NCBI GenBank assembly: GCA_019351895.1
Contig: JABBOH010000001.1
Span: forward strand, 1-64,000
Length of the DNA: 64,000 bases
Direction: 5' to 3'
DNA from: Pseudomonadota bacterium
GTDB lineage: Bacteria; Pseudomonadota; Alphaproteobacteria; Acetobacterales; Acetobacteraceae
The position numbers and the translations under genes are program-made. Within the stretch, counting starts at the first letter, position 1. Each line of letters starts with the position of its first letter. Shown piece by piece: positions 1-9,173 of the stretch. The notes under the pieces are model-generated. The model saw only the letters and a program-made list of their open reading frames with translations, had not been told where the DNA came from and made no database searches.

Positions 1-1116
1 TGTAGAGCTCGGGACCGTCGGCCAGGTTCGTGCTGCGATGGGTAATTAGGAAGGTCGGGTCGATCTTGCCCTCCATGATGAGTTTGGCGAGGGGTTCCAG
101 GTAGCGCTTAACGTGCGTCTGGCCCGAGCGGATCGTGATGCCCTTCTGCACGACGGCACCCATGTTCACAGGAACAGGCCCGCCATAGACGCCCGGCACC
201 GATAGAATGCCGGCCGGTCGCACGGCCTGCACTGCCTGCTCCAACGCGTAGGGGCGCTGGGTGGAGGTGATCTTCTCCTGCACCGCGCTCAGCACGCCCA
301 GCATGCCGTGGCCGGCGGTCGCTTCCATGCCGACGCAGTCGATGGCGGCATCGGGACCCTCGCCGTTGGTGATGTCCTTGATCCGCTCGAGCACATCCTC
401 CTCCTTGAGGTCGATGATGTGCGTGGCGCCAGCAGCCTTCGCGAGCGCGATGCGCTCCGGCACCGTCTCGATCACGATGATCTTCTCGGCCCCCAGGATC
501 TGCGCGGACTTGATCGTGAACAGGCCGACGGGCCCTGCGCCCCAAACGGCGACCGTCTCTCCGCCCTTGATGTCGCAGTGGACAGCCGCCTGCCAGCCCG
601 TCGGCAGGATATCGGTCAGGAACAGGGCATGCTCGTCATCCATGCCCTCCGGTACCTTCATCGGCGCCACGTCGGCCATGGGAACGCGTACGTATTCCGC
701 CTGACCGCCCCAGTAGCCGCCCGTGATATGGGCGTAGCCGAAGAGCCCGGCGGTCGGATAGCCGAACATCTTCGCCGCCATCTCGCCGTTGCGGTTAGAC
801 CGGCTGCAGACGGACCAGTTGCCCATCCGGCATTGCCGGCACTCGCCGCAGTTGATGTTGAACGGCACCACGACCCGGTCGCCGATCTTCAGCTTATGAT
901 CGGGCGAACCGACCTCGACCACCTCGCCCATGAACTCGTGGCCAACCACGTCGCCGCTTTTCATCGTCGGCATCTGGCCGTCGAGAAGATGCAGGTCCGA
1001 GCCGCAGATGGCGCAGGCCGTTACCTTAACAACTACGTCGCGCGCATCCTCGATACCGGGATCCGCGACGGTATCGCAGCGAATGTCCCCTTTGCCGTGC
1101 CACACCAGCGCCTTCA
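1..1116 (-). CDS. Zinc-dependent alcohol dehydrogenase, formaldehyde-dehydrogenase-like (3' end cut by the window)
   Basis: Medium-chain Zn alcohol dehydrogenase; the 372 codons visible cover most of a roughly 390-residue protein. It begins MKALVWHGKGD after a GAGGAG ribosome site. CAICGSDLH carries the catalytic-zinc Cys. CGECRQCRMGNWSVC gives the four Cys of the structural zinc lobe, and WGAGPVGLF is the Rossmann glycine motif. A hydrophobic stretch with HGMLG and the segment VYGGPVPVNMGAVVQKG are typical of the glutathione-independent formaldehyde dehydrogenase-like branch. It probably oxidises an alcohol or aldehyde with NAD(P) in the cytoplasm; the substrate cannot be read from the sequence. 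No operon partner is visible upstream. The stop lies beyond position 1. Confidence 0.9.
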
Positions 1117-1232
1117 TGACCCACTCCTCATCCTCAACCTGGACAGCTAAGGCTGGGACTAGGTGGCGAAGGGACACGGAAACAACGGGCGCCGGGGAGG
1201 CAGTCTCCCGTCTCCGCCGAACGTGATGAAGT

Positions 1233-1871
1233 CTAGCCGCCGCTCGGATGCGGTTGATCCGGCTTCGGATGCGGGCCGAGACAGCCCCGGACGAGAGCGC
1301 CGAACGCGCGCGCGCGGTGGCTAGTCGCGGTCTTTCGCGCCGGCTCCATCTCGCCATAGGTCTCGTCTTCGCCGTGCGGCATGAACATCGGGTCATAGCC
1401 GAAGCCCCGCTCGCCGCGCGGCGGCCAGACCCAGATGCCCTCGACCCGGCCCTCGAACACCTCGAAGTGCCCGTCCGGCCAGGCGAGGCAGAGCACGGAG
1501 ACGAAATGGGCGTTGCGGTCCTCGGCATCCCCGGCGTCGTCATGAACACGGCGCATCGCCGCGGCGAAATCCTTGTTCGGCCCGGCCCAGCGCGCCGAAT
1601 AGATGCCGGGCGCCCCGCCGAGCGCGCTCACGCAGAACCCGCTATCGTCGGCGAGCGCCGGCAGACCGCTGGCCCCGGCCGCCGCCTGCGCCTTCAGACG
1701 CGCGTTGCCGGAGAAGGTAGGCTCAGTCTCCTCGGGCTCCGGCAAGCCAAGGTCGCCGGCCGAGACGACATGGATGTCCCACGGCGCCAACAGCTCGCGG
1801 ATCTCGTCGAGCTTGCCCTGATTATGGCTTGCCAGCACCAGCCGGGCACCGGCTTCGAGCGGGCGCGCCAT
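1233..1871 (-). CDS. rdgB: XTP/dITP pyrophosphatase (RdgB/HAM1 family)
   Basis: Non-canonical purine NTP pyrophosphatase of 212 residues, within the usual 195-215. It hydrolyses dITP, XTP and ITP to monophosphates and so keeps deaminated purines out of DNA. The start region [18 protein letters not shown] contains the SHNxGK substrate-binding signature. [21 protein letters not shown] follows, with the metal-binding [12 protein letters not shown] and SHRARA near the C-terminus complete the family pattern. Its ATG shares one base with the rph stop (TGATG), so the two are translationally coupled, a common rph-rdgB arrangement. Confidence 0.96.
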   Translation of the reverse strand: MARPLEAGARLVLASHNQGKLDEIRELLAPWDIHVVSAGDLGLPEPEETEPTFSGNARLKAQAAAGASGLPALADDSGFCVSALGGAPGIYSARWAGPNKDFAAAMRRVHDDAGDAEDRNAHFVSVLCLAWPDGHFEVFEGRVEGIWVWPPRGERGFGYDPMFMPHGEDETYGEMEPARKTATSHRARAFGALVRGCLGPHPKPDQPHPSGG

Positions 1872-2605
1872 CAGGACGCCCTCGGGGCGGCAGCCTCGAT
1901 CGCGATATTCTGCGCGACGAACAGCTCCCGGGTGCCGGCCTTGGCAAGGGTCATCAGGGCCAGGTAGTCCGTCTCCGAGAACGGCGACTTCTCGGCCGTC
2001 GCCTGGATCTCCACGATACCGCCATCGGCGGCGAGCACGAAGTTGCTGTCGGCGTCGGCGGCAGAATCCTCAGCATAGTCGAGGTCGAGCACCGGCTCGC
2101 CGCCGACAATCCCGCAGGAGACCGCGGCGACCTGCCCGCGCAACGGCACCGCGGCGATGACGCGCTGGGCGACGAGATGGCGGAAGGCGAGCGTGAGTGC
2201 CACATATGCTCCGGTGATCGCGGCGCAGCGCGTGCCGCCATCGGCGTTCAGCACGTCGCAGTCGAGCGTGATCGAAAGCTCGCCCATAGCCGCCCGGTCG
2301 GTCACGGCGCGCAGAGAGCGCCCGATGAGCCGCTGGATTTCCTGGGTGCGCCCGGATTGCTTGCCGCGCGCGGCCTCGCGGTCGCCGCGCGTATGGGTCG
2401 CGCGCGGCAGCATGCCGTATTCTGCGGTGACCCAGCCCTTGCCCTGGCCGCGCAGGAAGGGCGGCACGCGGCCTTCCACGCTGGCGACGCACAGCACTTC
2501 GGTTTGGCCGACACGGATAAGAGCCGAGCCTTCCGCATGGCGGGCGAAGCCGGTGGTGATCGAAACGGGGCGCAGCCTGTCCGCTGCGCGGCCGGAAGCT
2601 CGCAT
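1871..2605 (-). CDS. rph: Ribonuclease PH
   Basis: Phosphorolytic 3'-5' exoribonuclease that trims tRNA 3' ends. The chosen ATG gives 244 residues beginning [16 protein letters not shown], matching the family N-terminus; the open frame extends upstream only with non-homologous residues. Recognisable blocks are [32 protein letters not shown], the phosphate-site region [16 protein letters not shown], and [22 protein letters not shown]. The C-terminal half carries [17 protein letters not shown]. Directly upstream of rdgB with a one-base overlap. In many alphaproteobacteria hrcA diverges from rph; here a GntR regulator does. Confidence 0.96.
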   Translation of the reverse strand: MRASGRAADRLRPVSITTGFARHAEGSALIRVGQTEVLCVASVEGRVPPFLRGQGKGWVTAEYGMLPRATHTRGDREAARGKQSGRTQEIQRLIGRSLRAVTDRAAMGELSITLDCDVLNADGGTRCAAITGAYVALTLAFRHLVAQRVIAAVPLRGQVAAVSCGIVGGEPVLDLDYAEDSAADADSNFVLAADGGIVEIQATAEKSPFSETDYLALMTLAKAGTRELFVAQNIAIEAAAPRAS

Positions 2606-2792
2606 TGAAAAGATCCTTAAGACGTGACGGTCGGTGGGCGCGGAGCAGTAACGGGATAACACGCGGCATGCCACCCTGCCGAAGCCTCACGGAAGCCCTG
2701 GGAAGAGTCTTGCAGAGAGAGATGCCAACTCCGCTCTTCCCGAGGCAGGTTTGCGCGGTATGATCGCGAGAGAAACGTATTGAGTCGGATCA

Positions 2793-3506
2793 TTGAGCCA
2801 GGTTGGAGCCACCTCGCGGCCACGCGTGCATCGGGATGTCGTCGACGCGCTTGCCCGCCGTATTCTGTCCGGCCGGGTGCAGCCCGGAGAGGGGCTGCCG
2901 AACACGCAGGATTTGAGCGCGGAGCTCGGGGTCAGCCGCTCCGCATTGCGGGAAGCCATCAAGGTGCTGGGCGCCAAAGGCATGCTGGAGGTAAAGCCGC
3001 GGACCGGGACACGGGTGCTTCCACGGTCGAGTTGGAACCTGATGGACCCGGAACTTCTCGGCTGGTGCGGCCCGTCGCTCGATGGCGATCTCGTCCGGAG
3101 CCTGCTCGAATGCCGCCACCTGATCGAGCCCGGTGCCGCCGCGCTCGCGGCTGAACGCGCGACGGGAGCCCAGCTGGAGGCGATCGAAGCGGCACTCGAC
3201 CGGATGGCTCAAGCGGGGTCGCTGGACGAGCGGGTCGAAGCCGATCTCGATTTTCATGTCGCCGTCCTGCGCGCCAGCGGCAACCTGTTCCTGGCCCAGT
3301 GGGGTCTTACCGTATCTTCCGTTCTGCTGGCGGCGTTCCGGCTGTCGACCGGCGCTTCCGAATCCCATGACGCGGTTTTCTCCGCGCATCGCGATGTGGT
3401 CGAAGCCGTGCGGGTGCGGGATGCCACCGCCGCTGCCCATGCGATGCGTGCGGTGCTCGGGGCGATGGCGCACGATCTCAGGCTGGACGAGCTGAAGGGC
3501 GCTTAA
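2793..3506 (+). CDS. FadR-subfamily GntR transcriptional regulator
   Basis: 237-residue regulator with an N-terminal winged helix-turn-helix at about residues 12-80 (core DLSAELGVSRSALREAIKVL, wing KPRTGTRVLP). An all-helical FCD ligand domain follows at about 95-225. In the FCD, DLDFHVAVLRASGN and the later HRDVVEA hold Asp/His residues that often bind a metal and an organic acid. The start is a TTG at 2793. The ribosome site is weak, and a GTG at the VHRDVVDAL segment is an alternative that would shorten the protein by about ten residues. The target is unknown: flanking genes are rph, divergent, and the small repeat protein, and no obvious catabolic operon adjoins. Confidence 0.88.
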   Translation: MSQVGATSRPRVHRDVVDALARRILSGRVQPGEGLPNTQDLSAELGVSRSALREAIKVLGAKGMLEVKPRTGTRVLPRSSWNLMDPELLGWCGPSLDGDLVRSLLECRHLIEPGAAALAAERATGAQLEAIEAALDRMAQAGSLDERVEADLDFHVAVLRASGNLFLAQWGLTVSSVLLAAFRLSTGASESHDAVFSAHRDVVEAVRVRDATAAAHAMRAVLGAMAHDLRLDELKGA

Positions 3507-3717
3507 CGCGGCAGCGATCCATTCGGATGAGCATGAAATAGCCCCTCGCGAGGCTGTGTTTCATAGTTTTACGCATGAACGCTATGAGGCGATCGGCTGT
3601 TCTATGTCGCCCGCCATGAGACCATCTTTGGCTCCAGCAGGACGGTATTGCTCCCCAAGAGCACCACCCCGCGCCAGGCACCGAGTGATGCCCGGCTAAC
3701 AGGTGAAGGAGATTAAA

Positions 3718-4017
3718 ATGAGAAGTTCTTTGTTCGCGGCCGTTGCCGCCGTGACCCTCGGCCTTAGCGGCGTCGCTCTCGCCGGCACTCCGGTGAACTC
3801 CAACTACCATTTGGCTCAGGACGGCGGCAACAACGTGGTGCTTCCGAGCCAGCGTCCGGTCTATCTCGCCGGCGTGAACAACGAGGCGCTGCCGAGCCAG
3901 CGGCCGGTCTACCTCGCCGGGGTGAACAATGAGGCGCTGCCGAGCCAGCGGCCTATCTACCTCGCCGGCGTAAATAACGAGGTGCTGCCGGGCCAGCGGC
4001 CGAGCTATCTCGCGTAA
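3718..4017 (+). CDS. Small secreted protein with 16-residue tandem repeats
   Basis: 99-residue protein with a Sec signal peptide (about residues 1-23: MRSSLFAAVAAVTLGLSGVALAG). The mature part is three copies plus a partial fourth of a 16-residue unit with consensus LPSQRPVYLAGVNNEA. The ATG at 3718 follows a strong GAAGGAG site at good spacing, better than upstream in-frame codons. There are no cysteines, no membrane segment after the signal, and no enzyme motif; I do not recognise a family. The third-base changes between units suggest older, selected repeats rather than a recent slip. It is a monocistronic unit closed by an excellent terminator at 4043-4069, so it is probably expressed well. 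Confidence 0.8.
   Translation: MRSSLFAAVAAVTLGLSGVALAGTPVNSNYHLAQDGGNNVVLPSQRPVYLAGVNNEALPSQRPVYLAGVNNEALPSQRPIYLAGVNNEVLPGQRPSYLA
3841..4014 (+). repeat. 48-bp coding tandem repeat, 3.6 units
   Basis: Units at 3841-3888, 3889-3936 and 3937-3984, then a 30-bp partial at 3985-4014 directly before the TAA. Protein identity between full units is 13-16 of 16 residues, while several codons differ synonymously (CTT/CTG, CGT/CGG, TAT/TAC, GGC/GGG). The segment just before unit 1 (NYHLAQDGGNNVV) looks like a decayed half unit. Confidence 0.95.
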
Positions 4018-4042
4018 GCCTCGCTACCAAACCGCGACAAAG

Positions 4043-4069
4043 AGGCCGGTCAGTTGACCGGCCTTTTTT
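4043..4069 (+). terminator. Rho-independent terminator of the repeat-protein gene
   Basis: Perfect inverted repeat GGCCGGTCA (4044-4052) and TGACCGGCC (4055-4063), extended by an A-T pair and followed by six T. It sits 26 bp after the stop codon. On the other strand only TCTTTGT follows the stem, so it is at best a weak terminator for the convergent cysH. Confidence 0.93.
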
Positions 4070-4094
4070 GTGCTCGTCGATACGTGGCTTTGCT

Positions 4095-4841
4095 TCAGGC
4101 GAACGCAGGGTGCGACAGGTGAATGCCGCATTCGGTCTTTATCTGGCCGCGCCAGCGACCGGCCCGCCGATGTTCTCCCGCCGCCACAGGCGCGGTGCAG
4201 GGTGTGCAGCCGACGGATGGAAACCCATAGGCTTCCAGCGGGTGAGGCGGCAATTCACGGAGCGCGAATTCCTCGGCGATCCGCGCCTCCGACCAGAAGG
4301 CGAGTGGGTTCACTTTGATGCGGCCGGCTGCGTCTTCCTCGAACAGACCCACTTCGCGCCGCGTCGCGGACTGGAACCGCTTCCGGCCCGTGATCCAAGC
4401 CTGAAACCCATCAAGAGCCGTGAGCAACGGTCGCGTCTTGCGAAGGGCACAGCAAGCGTCGGGATCGTCACGCCACAGCGCACCATCGGGATCCCGGCCG
4501 TCAAGCTGCGTCGCCGCAGGCCGCACGACGCGGACATCCCGAAGACCAAGCCGCTCGACCAGCGTGTCGCGATAAGCCAGGGTCTCGGGAAACAGCTTGC
4601 CAGTGTCGAGCATGACGACGGGGACTGCCGGGTCCACCTCCGCCGCAAGGGCGAGCAGCAGGGCGGATTCCGTGCCAAAGGACGAAACGAGCGCGATCCC
4701 GTCCGGAAAGGCGTCCGTGATCGCCAGCCGCAGCACCGCCGTCGCGTCATCCCGGCGGACGATCCGAGACGCAAGGTCGTCGCAGAAATCGATTGCCTCC
4801 GATGCGGCGGGGGCCTGACGCGAAGCCAGGGCGGAGTTCAT
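4095..4841 (-). CDS. cysH: Adenylyl-sulfate (APS-type) reductase
   Basis: 248-residue thioredoxin-dependent reductase that reduces APS to sulfite in assimilatory sulfate reduction. SSFGTESALLL is the PP-loop-like nucleotide site, and VVMLDTGKLFPETLAYRD follows. The four cysteines of the [4Fe-4S] cluster are present as CCALRK and GCTPCTAP, marking the APS-using branch rather than the cluster-free PAPS enzyme. The catalytic Cys lies in the C-terminal ECGIH motif. ITGRKRFQSATR is the substrate-binding Arg-rich segment. An ATG at 4841 is preceded immediately by an in-frame GTG, so the start is uncertain by one codon. No other cys genes adjoin. Confidence 0.95.
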   Translation of the reverse strand: MNSALASRQAPAASEAIDFCDDLASRIVRRDDATAVLRLAITDAFPDGIALVSSFGTESALLLALAAEVDPAVPVVMLDTGKLFPETLAYRDTLVERLGLRDVRVVRPAATQLDGRDPDGALWRDDPDACCALRKTRPLLTALDGFQAWITGRKRFQSATRREVGLFEEDAAGRIKVNPLAFWSEARIAEEFALRELPPHPLEAYGFPSVGCTPCTAPVAAGEHRRAGRWRGQIKTECGIHLSHPAFA

Positions 4842-5034
4842 CACGGTTAACGCTCTCTCTCACGAAAAACACCGCGGAAAGAGGATGAATTTTCACCCGC
4901 GCGCAAGAGGCTGCATGTCAAAAGCAAGATGCCTCTCCCCGGAGCGCAGAGAAAAGATTCTCTTTGTCGTAATCCGGGGCTTTCGGCGAAAGCGCTCCGC
5001 ACTCCGGGGCGGCGCGGGCGCTCCTGCGGAGGCG

Positions 5035-5643
5035 TCAATCGGCCGCGGGGTCGATCCAGCCGATATGGCCGTCCTGGCGCCGGTAGACGACGTTGAACTG
5101 CCCGGTGACCGAGTTGCGAAACATCACCACGGGCTGATCGGCGAGATCCATCCGCATCACCGCCTCGCAAACCGTGAGGCGAACAATGACTGCGGGGTTC
5201 TCGGCGATCACGGTGGCGAAGTGGGTCTGCACGGCCTCGGCGTCCTGGGCGCCCTCCTCCGCAGGCTCGTCATGCTCATCCTGCTGGCGAAGGATATAGT
5301 GCTGCGCAGGCTCGACCGGCTCGCGCTCGTCACGACCGGCGAGGTCGCGCGCGTGCTCGTTCACCCGGCGCCGATAGCGCCGCAGGCGCTTCGCAATATG
5401 CTCGGCGGCATCATCGAAGGCAGAATTCGCGTCTGCCGCTTCACCCTCGCCCCGCAGCGTCAGGCCGCGACCGGCGTGCATGTTGATATCACAAGTAAAG
5501 AAGCTTCGCGCTCGGCTGAAGGTGACGTTGGCCTCCAGGGCATCGCCGAAATACTTGCGGGCGATGGTATCGAGCATTGTCGACACGCGATGGCGCAGCG
5601 AGTCCGAAAGTTCGAGCTGCTTGCCGGAGACCGTAATGTGCAT
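5035..5643 (-). CDS. hpf: Ribosome hibernation-promoting factor, long form
   Basis: 202 residues, the long HPF type. The N-terminal RaiA/HPF domain (about 1-100, starting MHITVSGKQLELSDSLRHRV) binds the decoding site of the 30S subunit. A charged linker of about 45 residues follows. The C-terminal dimerisation domain (about 145-200) has the family hallmark DLADQPVVMFRNSVTGQFNV. Long HPF dimerises 70S ribosomes into inactive 100S particles in stationary phase. It lies about 105 bp downstream of rpoN on the same strand, a conserved alphaproteobacterial pair; ptsN, which often follows, is absent here. Confidence 0.96.
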   Translation of the reverse strand: MHITVSGKQLELSDSLRHRVSTMLDTIARKYFGDALEANVTFSRARSFFTCDINMHAGRGLTLRGEGEAADANSAFDDAAEHIAKRLRRYRRRVNEHARDLAGRDEREPVEPAQHYILRQQDEHDEPAEEGAQDAEAVQTHFATVIAENPAVIVRLTVCEAVMRMDLADQPVVMFRNSVTGQFNVVYRRQDGHIGWIDPAAD

Positions 5644-5749
5644 CCTACCTCCAGATGTTCACCGGAAGGAACGCCCGTGGGCGCGCTGTCCCGGGTCGGG
5701 GTGATCATAACGACGTCGGCCCAGCAGCGTGCTTTTCAATCTCCGCCTG

Positions 5750-7264
5750 TCAGGCCGCGGCCTTCTCCTTCTTGCGTTGCATCGAGCTGGGAATTTGCAA
5801 CGTCTCCCGGTATTTGGCCACGGTTCTGCGGGCGATGTCCACGCCCTCCTTGCGCAGGGCCGCTACAATGGCATCGTCGGACAAGATATCTGCCGGGTGC
5901 TCCGCGCCGATCAGCGCCCGGATGCGGTGCCGGATCGCCTCGGCGCTGAACGTCTCTCCGGTCGTTCCGGCGATCGCGGTCGTGAAGAAGAATTTGAGTT
6001 CGAAGATCCCGCGCGGCGTCGCGATCGATTTGTTGGCGGTCACGCGGCTGATCGTGCTCTCGTGCATCTCCACGGCATTGGCCACGTCCCGCAGCGTCAG
6101 CGGGCGCAGATGCGCGACCCCATGGCGCAGGAACCCATCCTGCTGACGCACGACCTCGGTCGTCACCTTCAGAATTGTCTGGGCGCGCTGGCGCAGGGAC
6201 TTGACCAGCCAGTTTGCGGTCTGCAGCTGCTCGGACAGGAACACGCGATCCTCTTTCCCCGCCTGGGCTGCAATTTTTGCATGGAAGGTATGATTGACGA
6301 GCAGGCGCGGGAGCGTCTCGGCGTTCAGCTCCAGATGCCAGCCACCGTCTGCGGCGCGGCGCAGCAGGACATCAGGCACCAGCGGGCGTAACGGCGTCGC
6401 GTCGTAGAGCGCGCCAGGCTTGGGGTCGAGGCGACGGATCTCGGCGACCATCTCAGCCATATCCTCGCCGTCGACGCCGCACAGCGTCATCAGCCGCCGC
6501 ACGTCGCGGCGGGCGAGAAGATCGAGGTTGTCGAGCAGAACCGACATGGCGGGATCGAGCCGGTTCTTCTCCGCCAGCTGCGCGGCCAGGCATTCGCGCA
6601 GGTCGCGCGCGAAGACGCCCGGCGGGTCGAAATGCATCATGCGGTGGCGCACCGCCTCAACCTTGTCGAGCGTCGTGCCCAAGCTTGCCGCGATGTCGGC
6701 TGGGGCCGCCGTGATCCGCCCCGCGCCGTCCAGCAGCGCGATTAGATGCGCCCCGATCAGCCGGTCGCCGGGCTCGGCGAACCCAAGTCGCAACTGCTGC
6801 GCCAGATGGTCCCGTAGCGTGCCGGGACTCTCGGCGAGGTCGTCGATGCCTTGATTGTCGGAATCGAACGCGTGGCTGCCGCCGCGGCCGATGCCAGCAT
6901 AGAGACTGCCGCCCGGCGCAACGCCGTCCGCTATGCCCCCAGCGTCATAGGCATTGGAGAAATCGCCGTCGAGCGGCGCGGTCGCGGCGCTCGGCATCAC
7001 CTCGGAGGTGACGAAGGCGAGGCTGTCGTTGCCTGCGGCAGGCTCTACCGCCTGATCCGCGACCGGCCCCTCGACCGCCGGAAGCTCAGGCCGGTCATCG
7101 CGGTCCAGAAGCGGATTACGGTCCAGCTCCTCCTGCACGAAGCCGGCCAGTTCGAGGTTCGAATAGTGCAAAAGCTTGATGGCCTGCCGCAGCTGCGGGG
7201 TCATCACAAGGGACTGCGACTGGCGCATGACCAGCCTTGGCCCGATTTTTGCTCCGATCGACAT
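5750..7264 (-). CDS. rpoN: RNA polymerase sigma-54 factor
   Basis: 504 residues. The N-terminal activator-interacting region I is Gln- and Leu-rich (RQSQSLVMTPQLRQAIKLL). It is followed by an acidic variable region of about 90 residues, the core-binding domain, a helix-turn-helix (TLRDVANAVEMHESTISRVT), and the diagnostic RpoN box ARRTVAKYRE at about residue 480. It directs transcription from -24/-12 promoters and needs AAA+ activators; none is encoded in this window. It sits between lptB and hpf, as is usual in this class, with an 81-bp gap after lptB. I saw no convincing -24/-12 promoter in the window. Confidence 0.98.
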   Translation of the reverse strand: MSIGAKIGPRLVMRQSQSLVMTPQLRQAIKLLHYSNLELAGFVQEELDRNPLLDRDDRPELPAVEGPVADQAVEPAAGNDSLAFVTSEVMPSAATAPLDGDFSNAYDAGGIADGVAPGGSLYAGIGRGGSHAFDSDNQGIDDLAESPGTLRDHLAQQLRLGFAEPGDRLIGAHLIALLDGAGRITAAPADIAASLGTTLDKVEAVRHRMMHFDPPGVFARDLRECLAAQLAEKNRLDPAMSVLLDNLDLLARRDVRRLMTLCGVDGEDMAEMVAEIRRLDPKPGALYDATPLRPLVPDVLLRRAADGGWHLELNAETLPRLLVNHTFHAKIAAQAGKEDRVFLSEQLQTANWLVKSLRQRAQTILKVTTEVVRQQDGFLRHGVAHLRPLTLRDVANAVEMHESTISRVTANKSIATPRGIFELKFFFTTAIAGTTGETFSAEAIRHRIRALIGAEHPADILSDDAIVAALRKEGVDIARRTVAKYRETLQIPSSMQRKKEKAAA

Positions 7265-7345
7265 ACGCCCTAGCTATAGCAGCATCCGGCGCGGGCAAAA
7301 GTGTCTAAGTTGAAGGTTTCCGGGCATTCCCGCCGGAGCGCGGCC

Positions 7346-8134
7346 TCAGAGGCTGAAGCGGTCGCCGAGGTAGACGCGGCGCACGCCCTCATGGCTCACG
7401 ACCTCGGATGGGCGCCCTTCCATCAGGACCTGCCCGTCGTGAAGAATATAGGCCCGGTCGATGATTTCGAGCGTTTCGCGCACGTTATGGTCGGTGATGA
7501 GCACGCCGATGCCGCGATGCTTCAGATGGGAGACGAGGTCGCGGATTTCCCCGACGGCAATCGGGTCGATACCGGCCAGCGGCTCGTCCAGGAGGATGTA
7601 GCCCGGACGGCTCGCGAGCGCGCGGGCGATCTCGACCCGTCGGCGCTCTCCGCCCGAAAGCGCCAGCGCCGGCGTGCGGCGGAGATGGGAGATGCCGAAC
7701 TCCTGCAGCAACCCATCCAGCATGATCTGCTGCTTGTCGGGATCCGTCTCGGTGATCTCGATGACAGCCTTGATATTCTGCTCGACGTTGAGGCCGCGGA
7801 ACACGCTCGCCTCCTGCGGCAGGTATCCGATGCCGAGGCGCGCCCGTCGATACATCGGCAACGCGGTGATCGGATTGCCGTCGAGGGTGATCTCGCCGCT
7901 GTCAGGCCGCACGAGACCCATGATCATGTAGAAGGTCGTCGTCTTGCCGGCGCCATTCGGGCCGAGAAGCCCGACCGCCTCGCCACGCTTGAGCGTGATC
8001 GAGACACCGCGCACGACGGGCCGCTTCTTGAAGGTCTTGCCAAGGCCCCGAGCAACCAGACCGGCACCGGACGGCCGCGCATAGGGGGCGCGTGCAGCTT
8101 CCGCCGTCATCATGGGCTCCTCAACCGAACGCAT
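7346..8134 (-). CDS. lptB: LPS export ABC transporter ATPase
   Basis: 262-residue cytoplasmic ATPase of the LptB2FGC complex that extracts lipopolysaccharide from the inner membrane. Walker A is GPNGAGKTT, the Q-loop region is GYLPQEASVFRGL, the signature is LSGGERRRVEIARAL, and Walker B is YILLDEPLAGIDP with the switch His in ITDHNVRET. The C-terminal LptB tail GDRFSL is intact. A second start (ATG at 8113 or 8110) has a better GAGGAG site and would drop seven or eight residues. It follows lptA with a 13-bp gap. Confidence 0.97.
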   Translation of the reverse strand: MRSVEEPMMTAEAARAPYARPSGAGLVARGLGKTFKKRPVVRGVSITLKRGEAVGLLGPNGAGKTTTFYMIMGLVRPDSGEITLDGNPITALPMYRRARLGIGYLPQEASVFRGLNVEQNIKAVIEITETDPDKQQIMLDGLLQEFGISHLRRTPALALSGGERRRVEIARALASRPGYILLDEPLAGIDPIAVGEIRDLVSHLKHRGIGVLITDHNVRETLEIIDRAYILHDGQVLMEGRPSEVVSHEGVRRVYLGDRFSL

Positions 8135-8147
8135 CAGACGGACATCC

Positions 8148-9173
8148 TCAGGGAGGGGACGGCGCCGCGGAGGACCGAGCCGCCTGATTGGGCATGATCA
8201 AGCCCTTCACCCGGTCCGAACTGCGCGACAGCAGGCGCGAAACGCCGGTCTTCATGTTCACGAGCGCCTCGGAACCCACCAGCTCATTCTGGCCGCGCGT
8301 GATGCGGACATGCCCCGCGATGCGGGCGATGCCAAGAGCCGGGTCATAGACGGCGCGATCACCCTGCACGATATCGGTCGCCGTCATGATGACGACATGG
8401 CCGATGGCATCGACGCGCTTGAGCTTGCCTGACGGGTTGGCCGGGTCGGCGGCCGTCTTCCCGGTCTTGAGCGCCACGGTCTGGGCCCCGGTGTCCGATT
8501 GCCCGCTTCCCGCGTCCGTGTAAGCGACGAGGACGTCGGCTGCGATCCGCCGTCCTGTGTTCGTCACCAGCACCGCATCGCCACGAGCGACGGCCATGTG
8601 CTGGTTCGACCAGTATTCCAGCGAATCCCGCGCCGTCACGACATAGGTGGGTGTCGTCATCTTGAGGTCATGCCCGGTCAGCACGAGCACGCCCTTGTCC
8701 ATGTCGTAGGCGCCATGATCGCCGACCGCGCGGTCGGTCGGCGTGAAGATGCGGACGTTGCCTCGGGCTTCGAGGAGATAGATTTCGTTGTTGCCCTCCA
8801 GCCCCTCGGAGGCGCCGGAGCCGGATGCGGGTGCCGCCGCCGTAGCGGGCTGGCCAGGGGCCGCCGGCTTTTTGCGGTAGTGGGCGATCAGCTGGTTGGC
8901 GGTCACCGTCACGTCGCCGCGGACGGCCTTGGCGTCCTGATCGGCGATGACCTCCTGCTGCTGCTGCCGCCACTCGATCCCGCCCTGGGAGGTGACGGTG
9001 ATAGGGCCGCCCTGGGTCATGTTGATCGCCTGGGCAGCAGCCGGCCGCACCATCAGCGGCGCCAGCGCGGCCGCGCCGAGCATTCCCCAAACGACCGGAC
9101 TCACACGCTGAAGCGTCAACGCCCTATCGGCGCGCGTTGCTCTGCCGGAGAAGCGGGCGGCGAAGCGGCTCAT
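8148..9173 (-). CDS. lptA: LPS transport periplasmic bridge protein LptA (OstA-like)
   Basis: 341 residues, longer than the roughly 185 of E. coli LptA. A signal peptide covers about residues 1-48, ending in PAAAQA. OstA/LptA beta-jellyroll repeats follow, recognisable from ITVTSQGGIEWRQQQQEVIADQDAKA, AYDMDKGVLVLTG and RAVYDPALGIARIAGHVRI. An Ala/Pro/Gly-rich insert lies near residue 110. It would form the periplasmic bridge carrying LPS from LptC to LptD. The ATG overlaps the lptC stop by four bases, so it is coupled. Extra length and inserts are common in alphaproteobacteria. Confidence 0.92.
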   Translation of the reverse strand: MSRFAARFSGRATRADRALTLQRVSPVVWGMLGAAALAPLMVRPAAAQAINMTQGGPITVTSQGGIEWRQQQQEVIADQDAKAVRGDVTVTANQLIAHYRKKPAAPGQPATAAAPASGSGASEGLEGNNEIYLLEARGNVRIFTPTDRAVGDHGAYDMDKGVLVLTGHDLKMTTPTYVVTARDSLEYWSNQHMAVARGDAVLVTNTGRRIAADVLVAYTDAGSGQSDTGAQTVALKTGKTAADPANPSGKLKRVDAIGHVVIMTATDIVQGDRAVYDPALGIARIAGHVRITRGQNELVGSEALVNMKTGVSRLLSRSSDRVKGLIMPNQAARSSAAPSPP

